64,000 nt of DNA. Source: Pedococcus bigeumensis. Lineage in GTDB: Bacteria; Actinomycetota; Actinomycetes; Actinomycetales; Dermatophilaceae. The notes below the pieces were generated by a model. The model saw only the letters and a program-made list of their open reading frames with translations, was not told the origin of the DNA and did not search any database. The stretch is taken from the NCBI RefSeq assembly GCF_006438965.1, contig NZ_RCZM01000001.1:249097-313096 (forward strand), written 5' to 3'. Below are positions 34,363 through 42,989 of the stretch, piece by piece. The number at the start of each line of letters is the position of its first letter. Within the stretch, counting starts at the first letter, position 1. The position numbers and the translations under genes were made by a program.

Positions 34363-35217
34363 ATGAGCGGTGACGACGCGCGATCAGTGCGGGAGATCGA
34401 AGAAGGCGTGCAGCGGGACTTCTCCGCGGCGATGTCCTACGGGGACTACCTGGGCCTTGAGCAGCTGCTGTCGGCGCAGCACCCACGCAGCGAACCGGCC
34501 CAGCACGACGAGCTGCTCTTCATCATCCAGCACCAGACGTCCGAGCTGTGGCTCAAGCTGATGCTGCACGAGCTGCGCTCGGCTCGGGCCCTGCTGACCA
34601 CCGACGAGCTCGCACCCGCCCTCAAGCGGCTGGCGCGGGTCAAGCGGATCCAGGAGGTCCTCACCGACCAGTGGTCGGTGCTGGCCACCCTGACGCCCAG
34701 CGAGTACGCCGAGATCAGGCCGTTCCTCGCGACCAGCTCGGGGTTCCAGTCCTGGCAGTACCGCGCCGTCGAGTTCCTGCTCGGCAACAAGAACGCCGAC
34801 ATGGTCAAGGTCTTCGACCACGACGAGGAAGCGCGCACCCTCCTCGCCGGCCTGCTCGTCGAGCCGAGCCTCTATGACGAGTTCCTGCGTTACCTCGCAC
34901 GCCGTGGGTATGCCGTACCCGCCGAGCTGCTCGACCGCGACTTCACCCAGCCCTACCGCGAGAACGACGAGCTGGTCGACACCTTCGCCTCGGTCTACGC
35001 GCAGCCGAGCGAGCACTGGGGCGTCTACGAGACCTGTGAGGAGCTCGTCGACCTCGAGGACAACTTCCAGCAGTGGCGGTTCCGGCACCTGCAGGTGGTC
35101 ACCCGCACCATCGGCCACAAGAAGGGGACCGGCGGCTCCTCCGGCGTCGACTTCCTGCGCCGCGCCCTCGACCTGACCTTCTTCCCCGAGCTCTACTCGG
35201 TGCGCGCTCGCGTCTGA
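34363..35217 (+). CDS. Tryptophan 2,3-dioxygenase
   Basis: This 284-residue haem enzyme opens the indole ring of L-tryptophan to N-formylkynurenine. Signature features are DELLFIIQHQTSELW (distal H57), RFRHLQVV with the proximal haem ligand H242, and GHKKGTGGSSGVDFL at the substrate loop. Length is usual for bacterial TDO. Formamidase and kynureninase genes are not in the window, so the rest of the kynurenine route must be elsewhere. It diverges from the sugar dehydrogenase and converges on the G6PD-like gene. Confidence 0.94.
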   Translation: MSGDDARSVREIEEGVQRDFSAAMSYGDYLGLEQLLSAQHPRSEPAQHDELLFIIQHQTSELWLKLMLHELRSARALLTTDELAPALKRLARVKRIQEVLTDQWSVLATLTPSEYAEIRPFLATSSGFQSWQYRAVEFLLGNKNADMVKVFDHDEEARTLLAGLLVEPSLYDEFLRYLARRGYAVPAELLDRDFTQPYRENDELVDTFASVYAQPSEHWGVYETCEELVDLEDNFQQWRFRHLQVVTRTIGHKKGTGGSSGVDFLRRALDLTFFPELYSVRARV

Positions 35218-35273
35218 CCCCGCTGGCTAGCCGCGCGGCTGTCGCCCGCCCTGGCGCGCCATGCGCTGTCCGC

Positions 35274-36653
35274 CTACTGCGCGAGCCAGCCCTCGGGACC
35301 GCTGGACCCAGCGGCATACGTCTCCAGCGGCACCTTGTCGTCGGCCCATGCCTTGATGACGGGCGCCATCACCCGCCAGCACTCCTCGGCCGCGTCACCG
35401 CGGACGGTGAGCAGTTGGCTGCCGTCGAGGATCTGGGCCAGCACCTCGCCGTAGGGCTGCATGCGCGGGGCGGCGAGGGTGGCGGTCAGCGTCTTCTGCT
35501 CCAGGTCGACCGGGTCGCCCTCGGCGTTCATCGTCAGCGTGAGTGACACCGCGCCGGGCTTGAGGTCGATGGTCAGCATGTCCCCGTCGGAGCCGCCGAC
35601 GAAGCCGGTGGGCAGGTGCGGGACGTCGCGGAAGTGGGCCACGATCTGCTTGCGCGGCACGCCCAGTGCCTTGCCGCTGCGCAGGATGAACGGCACTCCG
35701 GCCCACCGGGTGTTGGCCACCTCGAGGGTGACCTGGGCGAGCGTCTCGGTGGACCGCTTCGGGTCGACTCCGTCCTCCTTGGCGTAGTCCGGCACCTGCT
35801 TGCGGCCCAGCGTCCCGGCCGTGTAGCGAGCCCGCCGCGACGAGCGCTTGGGCGATCCGCCCCAGACCTTGGTGGCGCGCAGCACCTGCGCCTTCTGGTC
35901 CTGCAGCTCGCGGGCGTCGAGGGCGGCGATCGACTCCATCGCGAACAGGGCGAGCACCTGGAGCAGGTGGCTCTGCAGCATGTCCTTGAGCGCGCCGGCA
36001 CCGTCGTAGTAGCCCGCCCGCCCCTCGAGCGCGAGGTCCTCGTCGTAGACGATCTCGACGCGCTCGATGTGCTCGGCACTCCAGATCGGGGCGAGCATCC
36101 GGTTGGCGAAACGCAGCCCCACCAGGTTGAAAACCGTTGCCACGCCCAGGAAGTGGTCGATCCGGAAGATGTCCTCTTCAGGCACCACCTTGTGCAGGAG
36201 CTTGTTGAACTGCACCGCGGACGCGTGGTCGGTGCCGAACGGCTTCTCCAGCGCGAGCCGAGTGACCTCGGGCAGGTCGACGTGCTGCAGCAGGTCGCAG
36301 ACCTTCATGGTCACCTGAGGGGGCAGCGCGAAGAAGATGACCAGTGGGCCGTCGCCGCAGCCATCGACCAGCTCGCGCAGCGCGGCCTCGTCGAGCAGGT
36401 CCGTCTTGACGTATGCCGTGTGCTTGGTGATCGCGCTGGTCACCCTCGTGGGCGGCTTGGCCTCGGAGAAGGAATCCTTGACGCGGGCCTTCCACTGCGC
36501 CGGCGTGAAGTCGACGCGGTCGGCGCCGACCACGCGGACCCGGCGGTCGGGCTCCACCGCGAGCAGGCTGGCCAGCCCGGGCAGAAGCAACCGGTGGGTC
36601 AGGTCACCCCCGGCGCCGAGGATGAGCAGGGTCGTCTCCGGATCAGTCGCCAT
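35274..36653 (-). CDS. Divergent glucose-6-phosphate dehydrogenase-family protein
   Basis: The 459-residue protein has the two-domain G6PD layout, EKPFGTDHASA, and RIDHFLG with the catalytic His (H167). The invariant Lys of the DHYLGKE signature is replaced by Val (V171), and the nucleotide motif is LGAGGDLTHR where G6PD has GxxGDLxxRK. It may use another substrate, or be a weak or inactive paralogue. The start could also be ATG 36665, four codons upstream; neither candidate has a clear ribosome-binding site. It diverges from the PfkB kinase with 73 bp between, which contain one octamer copy. Confidence 0.82.
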   Translation of the reverse strand: MATDPETTLLILGAGGDLTHRLLLPGLASLLAVEPDRRVRVVGADRVDFTPAQWKARVKDSFSEAKPPTRVTSAITKHTAYVKTDLLDEAALRELVDGCGDGPLVIFFALPPQVTMKVCDLLQHVDLPEVTRLALEKPFGTDHASAVQFNKLLHKVVPEEDIFRIDHFLGVATVFNLVGLRFANRMLAPIWSAEHIERVEIVYDEDLALEGRAGYYDGAGALKDMLQSHLLQVLALFAMESIAALDARELQDQKAQVLRATKVWGGSPKRSSRRARYTAGTLGRKQVPDYAKEDGVDPKRSTETLAQVTLEVANTRWAGVPFILRSGKALGVPRKQIVAHFRDVPHLPTGFVGGSDGDMLTIDLKPGAVSLTLTMNAEGDPVDLEQKTLTATLAAPRMQPYGEVLAQILDGSQLLTVRGDAAEECWRVMAPVIKAWADDKVPLETYAAGSSGPEGWLAQ

Positions 36654-36726
36654 GTCGTGCAGCATTCCACGGCCACGCAGGACGCGCGGGGGCACCGTCC
36701 CCGAGTGCGCGGCATACTCCTGCTCC

Positions 36727-37686
36727 ATGACGTCCCACGAGGGTGAGCCGGCTCGGGTGCAGGCACCGCGGGTCATCCACACGGCGCAGGCCCTGGTCGA
36801 CGAGGTGGTCGTCGTCGACGCGCTGCCGGTGCGTGGCGGCAACGCCGTGGCGCAGACCTACGCGCGGTATGCCGGGGGAGCCGTCAACATCCTCGTGGCC
36901 GCCGCGCGGTCGGGAGCGCAGGCGGTGCTGGCCGGAGCAGTGGGTACCGGCGCCAACGGCGACCTGGTCCGGTCGGCGCTCGCGGCCGAGGGCGTGACGG
37001 TGAGCAGCCCACCCGTGGCCGACAGTGACACCGGGATCTGCTTCGTGATGGTGGAGCCGAGCGCCGAACGCACCTTCGTGACCACTCAGGGCGCGGAGCG
37101 ACGGATCAGCATCGAGTCCCTGCAGACCTCGCTGCCGGTAGCCGGGGACCTCGTCTGCGTGAGCGGTTTCTCCCTGGTCGGCCTGACCAGTGACCCGCTC
37201 CTTGAGTGGCTCGACGGCCTCGCAGCGGGGGTCGTGGTGGTGCTGGACCCGGGTGCCGCGTTCGCCGACCTGTCCGAGGACCTGCGTGAGCGGGTGCTCA
37301 CCCGCACCACGGTGTGGACCAGCAACGCCGAGGAGGCCGAACAGCTCACCGGGCGCGCCGACCCGGCTGCTTCGGTGGAAGCGGTGGCCGATCGCCTCCC
37401 TCAGGGTGCCGTCGCCATCGTCCGCGACGGGCCGAAGGGGTGCCGACTGCGCGAAGGTGGGCAGACGGCATACCTGCCGGGATATCCGCAGGAGGCGGTC
37501 GACACCAACGGGGCCGGGGACACCCACACCGGCGTGCTCGTTGCCTGCCGGGCGGCTGGCTCGGACTGGGAGACGGCCGCACGACGCGCCAACGCGGCCG
37601 GGGCGATCAAGGTGACGCGGCGTGGTCCGGCGACGGCGCCCACTGCGGCGGAGATCGACGGCTTCCTCGCGCAGCAGGACGCGTAG
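36727..37686 (+). CDS. PfkB-family carbohydrate/nucleoside kinase
   Basis: The 319-residue ribokinase-like enzyme has the N-terminal GG motif (YAGGAVNILVAAARSG) and the catalytic DTNGAGDTHTG near residue 258, with the Asp base. Ribose, a nucleoside or another sugar could be the substrate. It diverges from the G6PD-like gene, so the two may share a sugar-phosphate pathway. The upstream TACTCC 6 nt before ATG is a poor -10, so I do not count it as leaderless. Confidence 0.88.
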   Translation: MTSHEGEPARVQAPRVIHTAQALVDEVVVVDALPVRGGNAVAQTYARYAGGAVNILVAAARSGAQAVLAGAVGTGANGDLVRSALAAEGVTVSSPPVADSDTGICFVMVEPSAERTFVTTQGAERRISIESLQTSLPVAGDLVCVSGFSLVGLTSDPLLEWLDGLAAGVVVVLDPGAAFADLSEDLRERVLTRTTVWTSNAEEAEQLTGRADPAASVEAVADRLPQGAVAIVRDGPKGCRLREGGQTAYLPGYPQEAVDTNGAGDTHTGVLVACRAAGSDWETAARRANAAGAIKVTRRGPATAPTAAEIDGFLAQQDA

Positions 37687-37737
37687 CGCGGGACGGTCAG
37701 GCCGGACGCCCAGTGCCAGGCGCTCACGGCCGGGCGC

Positions 37738-38442
37738 TCACTGCCAGGCGCGGGCTACCGCGGAGGCGGCAAGGACGGTGGCCGCTGCACACACGAGGAC
37801 GAACGACGCGTTCCAGACGAGGCGCGGGACATGCGTCAGCGCGGCGAGGACTCCCGGGTCGCTGCTGCGGTCGCGGGTGCGCAGTACGGCGCCGAGGTGA
37901 CGCCAGGCCCCCACCAGCAGGACGATTCCCGCTCCCACGAGCACCTGCGCCTGGACCGCGTCATCGCGCCACCACCACAGGGCCCCGGTGGCACCGAGCG
38001 CAACCAGCATCACCACCGCAGTGAGCAGAGAGCGCACCCGGACGAGCGCGACGAGCAGGATGACGATCACGACGCTCAGGACCGGAGCGCCCCACCCGCG
38101 GCCAGCGGCCCAGACCAGGGCGGCACCCACGACGGCGGGTGCCGGGTAGCCGGCCCAGGTCGTGAGCACCCTGCCCGGGCCGCGCGGGGGCCCCACGGTG
38201 ACCGCGTGTCCTGACATGTCGCCGCGGAGCACGAAGCCGGTGAACCGCCGACCGACGGCCAGCCCCACCAGGGCGTGGCCGAGCTCGTGGACGAGAGTCA
38301 CGGCCAGCCGCATGACCTGCCAGATGGCCGGCACGGCCACCACGAGAAGGGCCGCGACGAAGGCGACGGTCACGGCCGGGGCGGTCAGGGCGACGTCACC
38401 GGTCGCCGGTTCGAGTCGCGTGCTCAGCAGGTCCCAGTCCAC
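37738..38442 (-). CDS. M50-type membrane metalloprotease-like protein
   Basis: The 234-residue protein has about six hydrophobic segments, and the zinc-binding HELGHA lies at the end of the first (VHELGHALVGLAVG, ~residue 51). These are features of the actinobacterial M50B-like family. A third zinc ligand of the site-2 protease type is not obvious, so activity is uncertain. TAGGTT lies 7 nt before GTG 38442, suggesting a leaderless transcript. Confidence 0.78.
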   Translation of the reverse strand: MDWDLLSTRLEPATGDVALTAPAVTVAFVAALLVVAVPAIWQVMRLAVTLVHELGHALVGLAVGRRFTGFVLRGDMSGHAVTVGPPRGPGRVLTTWAGYPAPAVVGAALVWAAGRGWGAPVLSVVIVILLVALVRVRSLLTAVVMLVALGATGALWWWRDDAVQAQVLVGAGIVLLVGAWRHLGAVLRTRDRSSDPGVLAALTHVPRLVWNASFVLVCAAATVLAASAVARAWQ

Positions 38443-38449
38443 GGCGGCG

Positions 38450-38455
38450 AACCTA
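38450..38455 (-). promoter_or_regulatory. -10 box of the M50-type gene (leaderless)
   Basis: TAGGTT (minus strand) ends 7 nt before GTG 38442. Confidence 0.6.
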
Positions 38456-38502
38456 GCCGACCGCGCTGTGCCGACCGGGGGTGCCCTCGGTCGATGCTCG
38501 CC

Positions 38503-39501
38503 TCAGGCCCTGTCCACGCGGAAGCGCGTCACGAGGTCGTCGTAGAGGGCGTCGAGGCGTTCGTCGCCGACCCGACGGGCGGGGTCGGCGTCGTGCCAGT
38601 CGACGATCTCCTGCGCTCCCTGGCGGAAGGGAACGCGAGCGGTCCAGCCGGGCACGAGCGTGCGGATCTTGGTGTTGTCGAACACCATCGAGTGCGTCTT
38701 GTCGCCGAGCAGGCTGTCGCCGAACTCCTCGTCCACGGCGGCGATGGCGTCGGAGGGGACGTGCACGAGGTGTGGCTCGACCCCGGCCGCCTCGGCGATG
38801 TCGGTGTAGATCCGGTTCCACGCCGGGGCCTCGTCGCCGGTGATGTGGAAGGCCTCGCCGATGGCCTCCCGGCGACCCAGCAGCCCGACGAACGCCCGCG
38901 CGAAGTCGGTGTGGTGCGTGATCGTCCACAGTGACGTGCCGTCACCGTGAACCACGACGGGCTTGCCCTGCCGCATCCGCTCGATGACGGTCCAGTGACC
39001 CTCGAAGGGCGGCAGCGTGTGGTCGTAGGTGTGCGAGGGACGCACGATGGTCATCGGCAGGTTGTCGTCGCGGTAGCCGCGCACCAGGAGGTCCTCGCAC
39101 GCGATCTTGTTGCGGGAGTAAGCCCAGAACGGATTCCGCAGGGGAGTCGACTCGGTGACAGGCAGACGGGACGGTGGTGTCTGGTAGGCCGACGCGGAGC
39201 TGATGAAGACGTACTGTCCGGTCCGGTCGGCGAACTCGTCGAGCTGCTGCTGCACCTGGTCCGGGATGAAGCTCAGGAAGTCGACGACCACGTCGAAGTC
39301 ACGTCCACCCACCGCTGCCCGCACGGCCGCGGCGTCACGCACGTCCGCCTGGAGGGACTCGGCCTCGGGGTGTGGGGGATGGGTGGTGCTCGTGCCCCGG
39401 TTGAGGATCGTGACGCGGTGGCCCTGCGCGACGGACTCGGCGACGCAGGCCGAGCTGATCACGCCGGTGCCACCGATGAACAGGACGCTGGAGCTGGTCA
39501 T
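38503..39501 (-). CDS. NAD-dependent epimerase/dehydratase (extended SDR)
   Basis: This 332-residue protein has the nucleotide motif FIGGTGVISSACV, an active-site YSRNK with upstream SSASAY, and DFLSFIPDQ. It resembles atypical extended SDRs related to chloroplast stem-loop-binding proteins. The substrate is probably a nucleotide sugar but is not determinable. TAGGCT precedes ATG by 7 nt. It precedes the MerR gene by 39 bp with the opposite order of transcription start, so operon membership is unlikely. Confidence 0.85.
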   Translation of the reverse strand: MTSSSVLFIGGTGVISSACVAESVAQGHRVTILNRGTSTTHPPHPEAESLQADVRDAAAVRAAVGGRDFDVVVDFLSFIPDQVQQQLDEFADRTGQYVFISSASAYQTPPSRLPVTESTPLRNPFWAYSRNKIACEDLLVRGYRDDNLPMTIVRPSHTYDHTLPPFEGHWTVIERMRQGKPVVVHGDGTSLWTITHHTDFARAFVGLLGRREAIGEAFHITGDEAPAWNRIYTDIAEAAGVEPHLVHVPSDAIAAVDEEFGDSLLGDKTHSMVFDNTKIRTLVPGWTARVPFRQGAQEIVDWHDADPARRVGDERLDALYDDLVTRFRVDRA

Positions 39502-39508
39502 GTGCCCG

Positions 39509-39514
39509 AGCCTA
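39509..39514 (-). promoter_or_regulatory. -10 box of the epimerase gene (leaderless)
   Basis: TAGGCT (minus strand) ends 7 nt before ATG 39501. Confidence 0.6.
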
Positions 39515-39540
39515 GGGCCGGGAGTGCGCGAGGTGCGGCC

Positions 39541-39942
39541 TCAGGCGAGGCGGTCGAGGTCGGCGCGGCAACGGCGCTCGAACTCGCCAAGCTCGGTGAT
39601 CGCGTCCTCGAGGTCACGCCGACGCTGTTCGAGGTCGGTCCGCCGCTCGTCGATCTGGTCCAGGACGTATTCGAGCTGGCTGGCCTTGCCTCGCGGCCGG
39701 TCGTAGAGGTCGATGATCGTGCGGATCTCCTCCAGCGGGAAGCCGAGTCGCTTGCCCCTCAGGATCAGGGCCAGCCGGGTGCGGTCGCGACGGTGGTAGA
39801 CCCGCACGGTGCCGCGCCGCTCCGGGGTGATCAGGCCGAGGTCCTCGTAGTGCCGCACGGTCCGGTGGGTCACCTCGAACTCGTCCGCGATCTCCCGGAT
39901 CGTCCACGTCTGGTCGACCTCGGTGGCGGCTGCGGCTGGCAT
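39541..39942 (-). CDS. MerR-family regulator, probable acyl-CoA/branched-chain catabolism regulator
   Basis: The 133-residue protein has a winged helix (TIREIADEFEVTHRTVRHYEDLG, residues ~14-36, shown here as TIREIADEF then VTHRTVRHYE), the wing RVYHRRDRTRL, and a long C-terminal coiled coil for dimerisation. No metal-binding cysteines are present at the C-terminus. It diverges from an acyl-CoA dehydrogenase/carboxylase operon. The intergenic ACGT-rich element sits between its own -35 and -10. LiuR-type MerR regulators of branched-chain acyl-CoA catabolism have the same context; that assignment is inference. Confidence 0.82.
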   Translation of the reverse strand: MPAAAATEVDQTWTIREIADEFEVTHRTVRHYEDLGLITPERRGTVRVYHRRDRTRLALILRGKRLGFPLEEIRTIIDLYDRPRGKASQLEYVLDQIDERRTDLEQRRRDLEDAITELGEFERRCRADLDRLA

Positions 39943-39949
39943 ACCCGTG

Positions 39950-39979
39950 AGTATTGCTTTACGTTTACGTCAACGTCAA
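39950..39979. promoter_or_regulatory. MerR-type promoter/operator with three ACGT repeats
   Basis: On the minus strand, TTGACG (39979-39974) and AATACT (39955-39950) are separated by 18 bp, and 7 nt separate the -10 from ATG 39942. The spacer and -35 contain ACGT at 39961, 39967 and 39973, exactly 6 bp apart (TTTACGTTTACGTCAACG). An operator placed inside an over-long spacer is the hallmark of MerR control, and the site also lies 69 bp before the acyl-CoA dehydrogenase gene. Confidence 0.65.
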
Positions 39980-40047
39980 GCAACCACGACAACCAGGTAT
40001 GCCGCGTGGCCGGGTGACCCCTAGGCGCGCACCACGAAGGAGTAGCG

Positions 40048-41229
40048 ATGTTCGAGCTGAGCAAGGAGCACGAGGACTTCCGGAAGGTCGTCCGGGAGTT
40101 CGCCGAGGCAGAGGTCGAGCCGCACATCGCCAAGTGGGACAAGGACCACCACTTCCCGAGCGTCCTGGTGCCGAAGATGGGCGAGCTCGGCCTGTTCGGC
40201 CTCGTCGTGCCCGAGGAGTTCGGCGGCATGGGCGATGACGGCGACTTCACGTCGCTGTGCGTGGCCATCGAGGAGCTGGGCCGGGTCGACCAGTCGATCG
40301 GCATCACGCTGTCGGCCGGTGTCGGCCTGGGTATCAACCCGATCCTCACCTACGGCAGCCAGGAGCAGAAGGAGCGCTTCCTGCCCGACCTCGTGGCCGG
40401 TCGTGCGCTCGCGGGCTTCGGCCTGACCGAGCCCGACGCCGGGTCCGACGCCGGTGCCACCCGCACCAAGGCCGTTCGCGAGGGCGACGAGTGGGTCGTC
40501 AACGGCTCGAAGGCGTTCATCACCAACTCCGGCACCGACATCACCTCGGTCGTCACGGTGACCGCCCGCACCGGCACCAAGGACGACGGCTCGGCCCAGC
40601 TCAGCGCGATCATGATCCCCTCCGGCACGCCGGGGTTCACCGTCGAGCCGGCCTACGACAAGCTCGGCTGGCACGCGTCTGACACCCACGGCCTGACCTT
40701 CGAGGACTGCCGCGTCCCCGCCGACAACCTGCTCGGCAACGAGGGCGAGGGCTTCAAGCAGTTCCTCAAGACCCTCGACGACGGCCGGATCGCCATCTCT
40801 GCGCTGGCCATCGGCATGAGCCAACGGATGCTCGAGGAGACCACGGAGTACGCCAAGACCCGCAAGGCGTTCGGCAAGCCGATCGGCGTCAACCAGGGCA
40901 TCTCGTTCCAGATCGCCGACCTCGCCGTCATGGTCGAGGCGTCCCGCCAGCTCACCTACAAGGCCGCCTGGCTCAAGGACGAGCTCGAGGCCGGACGCCG
41001 CTCCGTCAAGGAGGTCAAGCAGGCCGCCGCGATCTGCAAGCTCTACTCGACCGAGGCTGCCGTCACGGCCACCCGCATCGCCACCCAGGTCTTCGGGGGT
41101 AACGGCTTCATGGAGGAGTACCCCGTCGCGCGCTTCTACCGCGACGCCAAGATCCTCGAGATCGGCGAGGGCACCTCCGAGGTGCAGCGCATGGTCATCG
41201 CCCGCCACCTCGGCCTGCCCACCGCGTGA
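40048..41229 (+). CDS. Acyl-CoA dehydrogenase
   Basis: This 393-residue flavoprotein oxidises an acyl-CoA to the enoyl-CoA. It carries the FAD-binding FGLTEPDAGSDAG, the substrate segment WVVNGSKAFITN, RKAFGKPI and VFGGNGFMEEYPVARFYRDA. The catalytic Glu is probably in EIGEGTSEVQR. GAAGGAG is 6 nt before ATG. It overlaps the carboxylase beta gene (GTGA). That pairing suggests a branched-chain substrate such as isovaleryl- or isobutyryl-CoA, but specificity is not proven. Confidence 0.93.
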   Translation: MFELSKEHEDFRKVVREFAEAEVEPHIAKWDKDHHFPSVLVPKMGELGLFGLVVPEEFGGMGDDGDFTSLCVAIEELGRVDQSIGITLSAGVGLGINPILTYGSQEQKERFLPDLVAGRALAGFGLTEPDAGSDAGATRTKAVREGDEWVVNGSKAFITNSGTDITSVVTVTARTGTKDDGSAQLSAIMIPSGTPGFTVEPAYDKLGWHASDTHGLTFEDCRVPADNLLGNEGEGFKQFLKTLDDGRIAISALAIGMSQRMLEETTEYAKTRKAFGKPIGVNQGISFQIADLAVMVEASRQLTYKAAWLKDELEAGRRSVKEVKQAAAICKLYSTEAAVTATRIATQVFGGNGFMEEYPVARFYRDAKILEIGEGTSEVQRMVIARHLGLPTA

Positions 41230-42887
41230 GCGCCGGAGTGCGAGAGGGTATGCCGGTGACCTCCACCACCTCGTCCGACGCCGCCGGGTCCACCCCCACC
41301 GGATCGGGTGCTCCTGAGGCGCCCTTCGCCGTGGGCGGCGACTCGGGCTCCGACCCCAAGGTGACCGACGTCCGGGAGCGGCTCGCCGCGGCATACCAGG
41401 CCTCTGCGGTGGCGCCGGAGAAGGCGCAGGCCAAGCTGGACTCGCAGGGCAAGCTGTATGTCCGCGACCGGATCGCGATGCTGTTCGACGAGGGCAGCTT
41501 CGTCGAGGACGCGCGCTACGCCAACGCGACGGCCAAGGGTCTGCCGGCCGACGGCGTCGTCACCGGTCGAGGCACCGTCGACGGTCGTCCGGCGATCGTC
41601 ATCGCCAACGACCCGACGGTGAAGGCAGGCTCGTGGGGCGCGCGCACCGTCGAGAAGATCGTGCGGGCCACCGAGATGGCGCTGCGCGAGGAGCTGCCCG
41701 TCTTCTGGTTCGTCGACTCGGCGGGTGCCCGGATCACCGACCAGGTCGAGATGTTCCCGGGGCGCCGTGGCGCCGGGCGCATCTTCCACAACCAGGTCGC
41801 GCTGTCCGGCAAGGTGCCGCAGATCTGCTGCCTGTTCGGGCCGAGTGCTGCCGGTGGCGCCTACATCCCGTCCTTCACTGACCTGATCATCATGGTCGAG
41901 GGCAACGCGTCCATGTACCTCGGCAGTCCGCGCATGGCGGAAATGGTTGTGGGAGAAAAGGTTTCGCTCGAAGACATGGGTGGTGCGCGGATGCACTGCA
42001 CCGTCTCAGGGGTGGGTGACCTGCTCGTCGGCGACGACACCGAGGCCATCGAGATGGCGCGGTTGTACTTCTCCTACCTACCGGCCAACTGGCGCTCGGA
42101 CCTGCCGTCCTACGCGCCCGAGGAGCCGTCGGCGCCGCTGACCCGGCATACCGTGCCCGAGCGCGAGAGCCAGCCGTTCGACATCCACGAGGTCATCGAC
42201 GGACTGGTCGACGACGAGTCGTTCTTCGAGATCAAGCCGCTGTTCGCCCCCGAGCTGGTCATCGGGTTCGGCCGGATGTCGGGCGAGACGGTCGGCATCG
42301 TCGCCAACAACTCGATGGTCAAGGGCGGCGTGCTCTTCACCGACAGCGCTGACAAGGCCGCCCGGTTCATCTGGCTGTGTGACGCCTACTCGATCCCGCT
42401 GATCTACCTCGCCGACGTTCCCGGCTTCATGATCGGGTCCGAGGTCGAGCGCGGCGGGATCATCCGGCACGGAGCCAAGATGGTCCACGCCGTGTCGTCC
42501 GCAACCGTGCCGCAGTTCTGCATCATCGTCCGCAAGGCCTACGGTGCGGGGCTCTATGCCATGGGCGGTCCCGGCTTCGGCCCGGACGCCACGATCGCGC
42601 TGCCCACCGCCCGGATCGCAGTGATGGGTCCGGAGGCGGCGGTCAACGCTGTCTACGCCAACAAGATCGCGGCGATCGAGGACCCGGCCGAGCGCGAGCA
42701 GTTCGTGCAGGACATGCGGCGCGAGTACGAGGAGGACGTCGACCTCGAGCGCCTGGCTGCCGACCTCGTCCTCGACCAGATCATCGAGGCCGACGCGCTG
42801 CGTGCCGAGCTGTTGCTGCGGCTGCGCTACGCCAAGGCCCGCGAGCGCCACTTCGCCACCAAGCGTCGCGACATCCCCCCGGTCTGA
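41226..42887 (+). CDS. Acyl-CoA carboxylase beta subunit (carboxyltransferase)
   Basis: The 553-residue protein starts at GTG 41226, overlapping the dehydrogenase stop; ATG 41250, inside an octamer copy, is the alternative. Carboxyltransferase halves are evident: VDSAGARI and FGPSAAGGAYIPSFTD for the acyl-CoA half, DVPGFMIGSEVE and RKAYGAGLYAMGG for the carboxybiotin half. It transfers carboxyl from a biotinylated alpha subunit to an acyl-CoA. The only alpha gene in the window is accA3. A 3-methylcrotonyl-CoA carboxylase-like role would fit the MerR and dehydrogenase context. A short AT-rich patch at 41939-41978 has unusual codons. Confidence 0.92.
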   Translation: MSAGVREGMPVTSTTSSDAAGSTPTGSGAPEAPFAVGGDSGSDPKVTDVRERLAAAYQASAVAPEKAQAKLDSQGKLYVRDRIAMLFDEGSFVEDARYANATAKGLPADGVVTGRGTVDGRPAIVIANDPTVKAGSWGARTVEKIVRATEMALREELPVFWFVDSAGARITDQVEMFPGRRGAGRIFHNQVALSGKVPQICCLFGPSAAGGAYIPSFTDLIIMVEGNASMYLGSPRMAEMVVGEKVSLEDMGGARMHCTVSGVGDLLVGDDTEAIEMARLYFSYLPANWRSDLPSYAPEEPSAPLTRHTVPERESQPFDIHEVIDGLVDDESFFEIKPLFAPELVIGFGRMSGETVGIVANNSMVKGGVLFTDSADKAARFIWLCDAYSIPLIYLADVPGFMIGSEVERGGIIRHGAKMVHAVSSATVPQFCIIVRKAYGAGLYAMGGPGFGPDATIALPTARIAVMGPEAAVNAVYANKIAAIEDPAEREQFVQDMRREYEEDVDLERLAADLVLDQIIEADALRAELLLRLRYAKARERHFATKRRDIPPV

Positions 42888-42944
42888 GCCAGCTCCGGAG
42901 GTCCGACGGGCAGTAGCCGCCGACCGGTGGCCCGCTGAGCACGG

Positions 42945-42970
42945 GCAGAGGCGTGTTGGGCACGCTCTGC
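42945..42970. terminator. Hairpin terminator between convergent genes
   Basis: GCAGAG-G-CGTG pairs with CACGCTCTGC (ten pairs, one bulged G) around a TTGGG loop. It separates the carboxylase beta and maf genes and has no T tract. Confidence 0.7.
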
Positions 42971-42989
42971 ACGTCAGTACGCCCGACGG

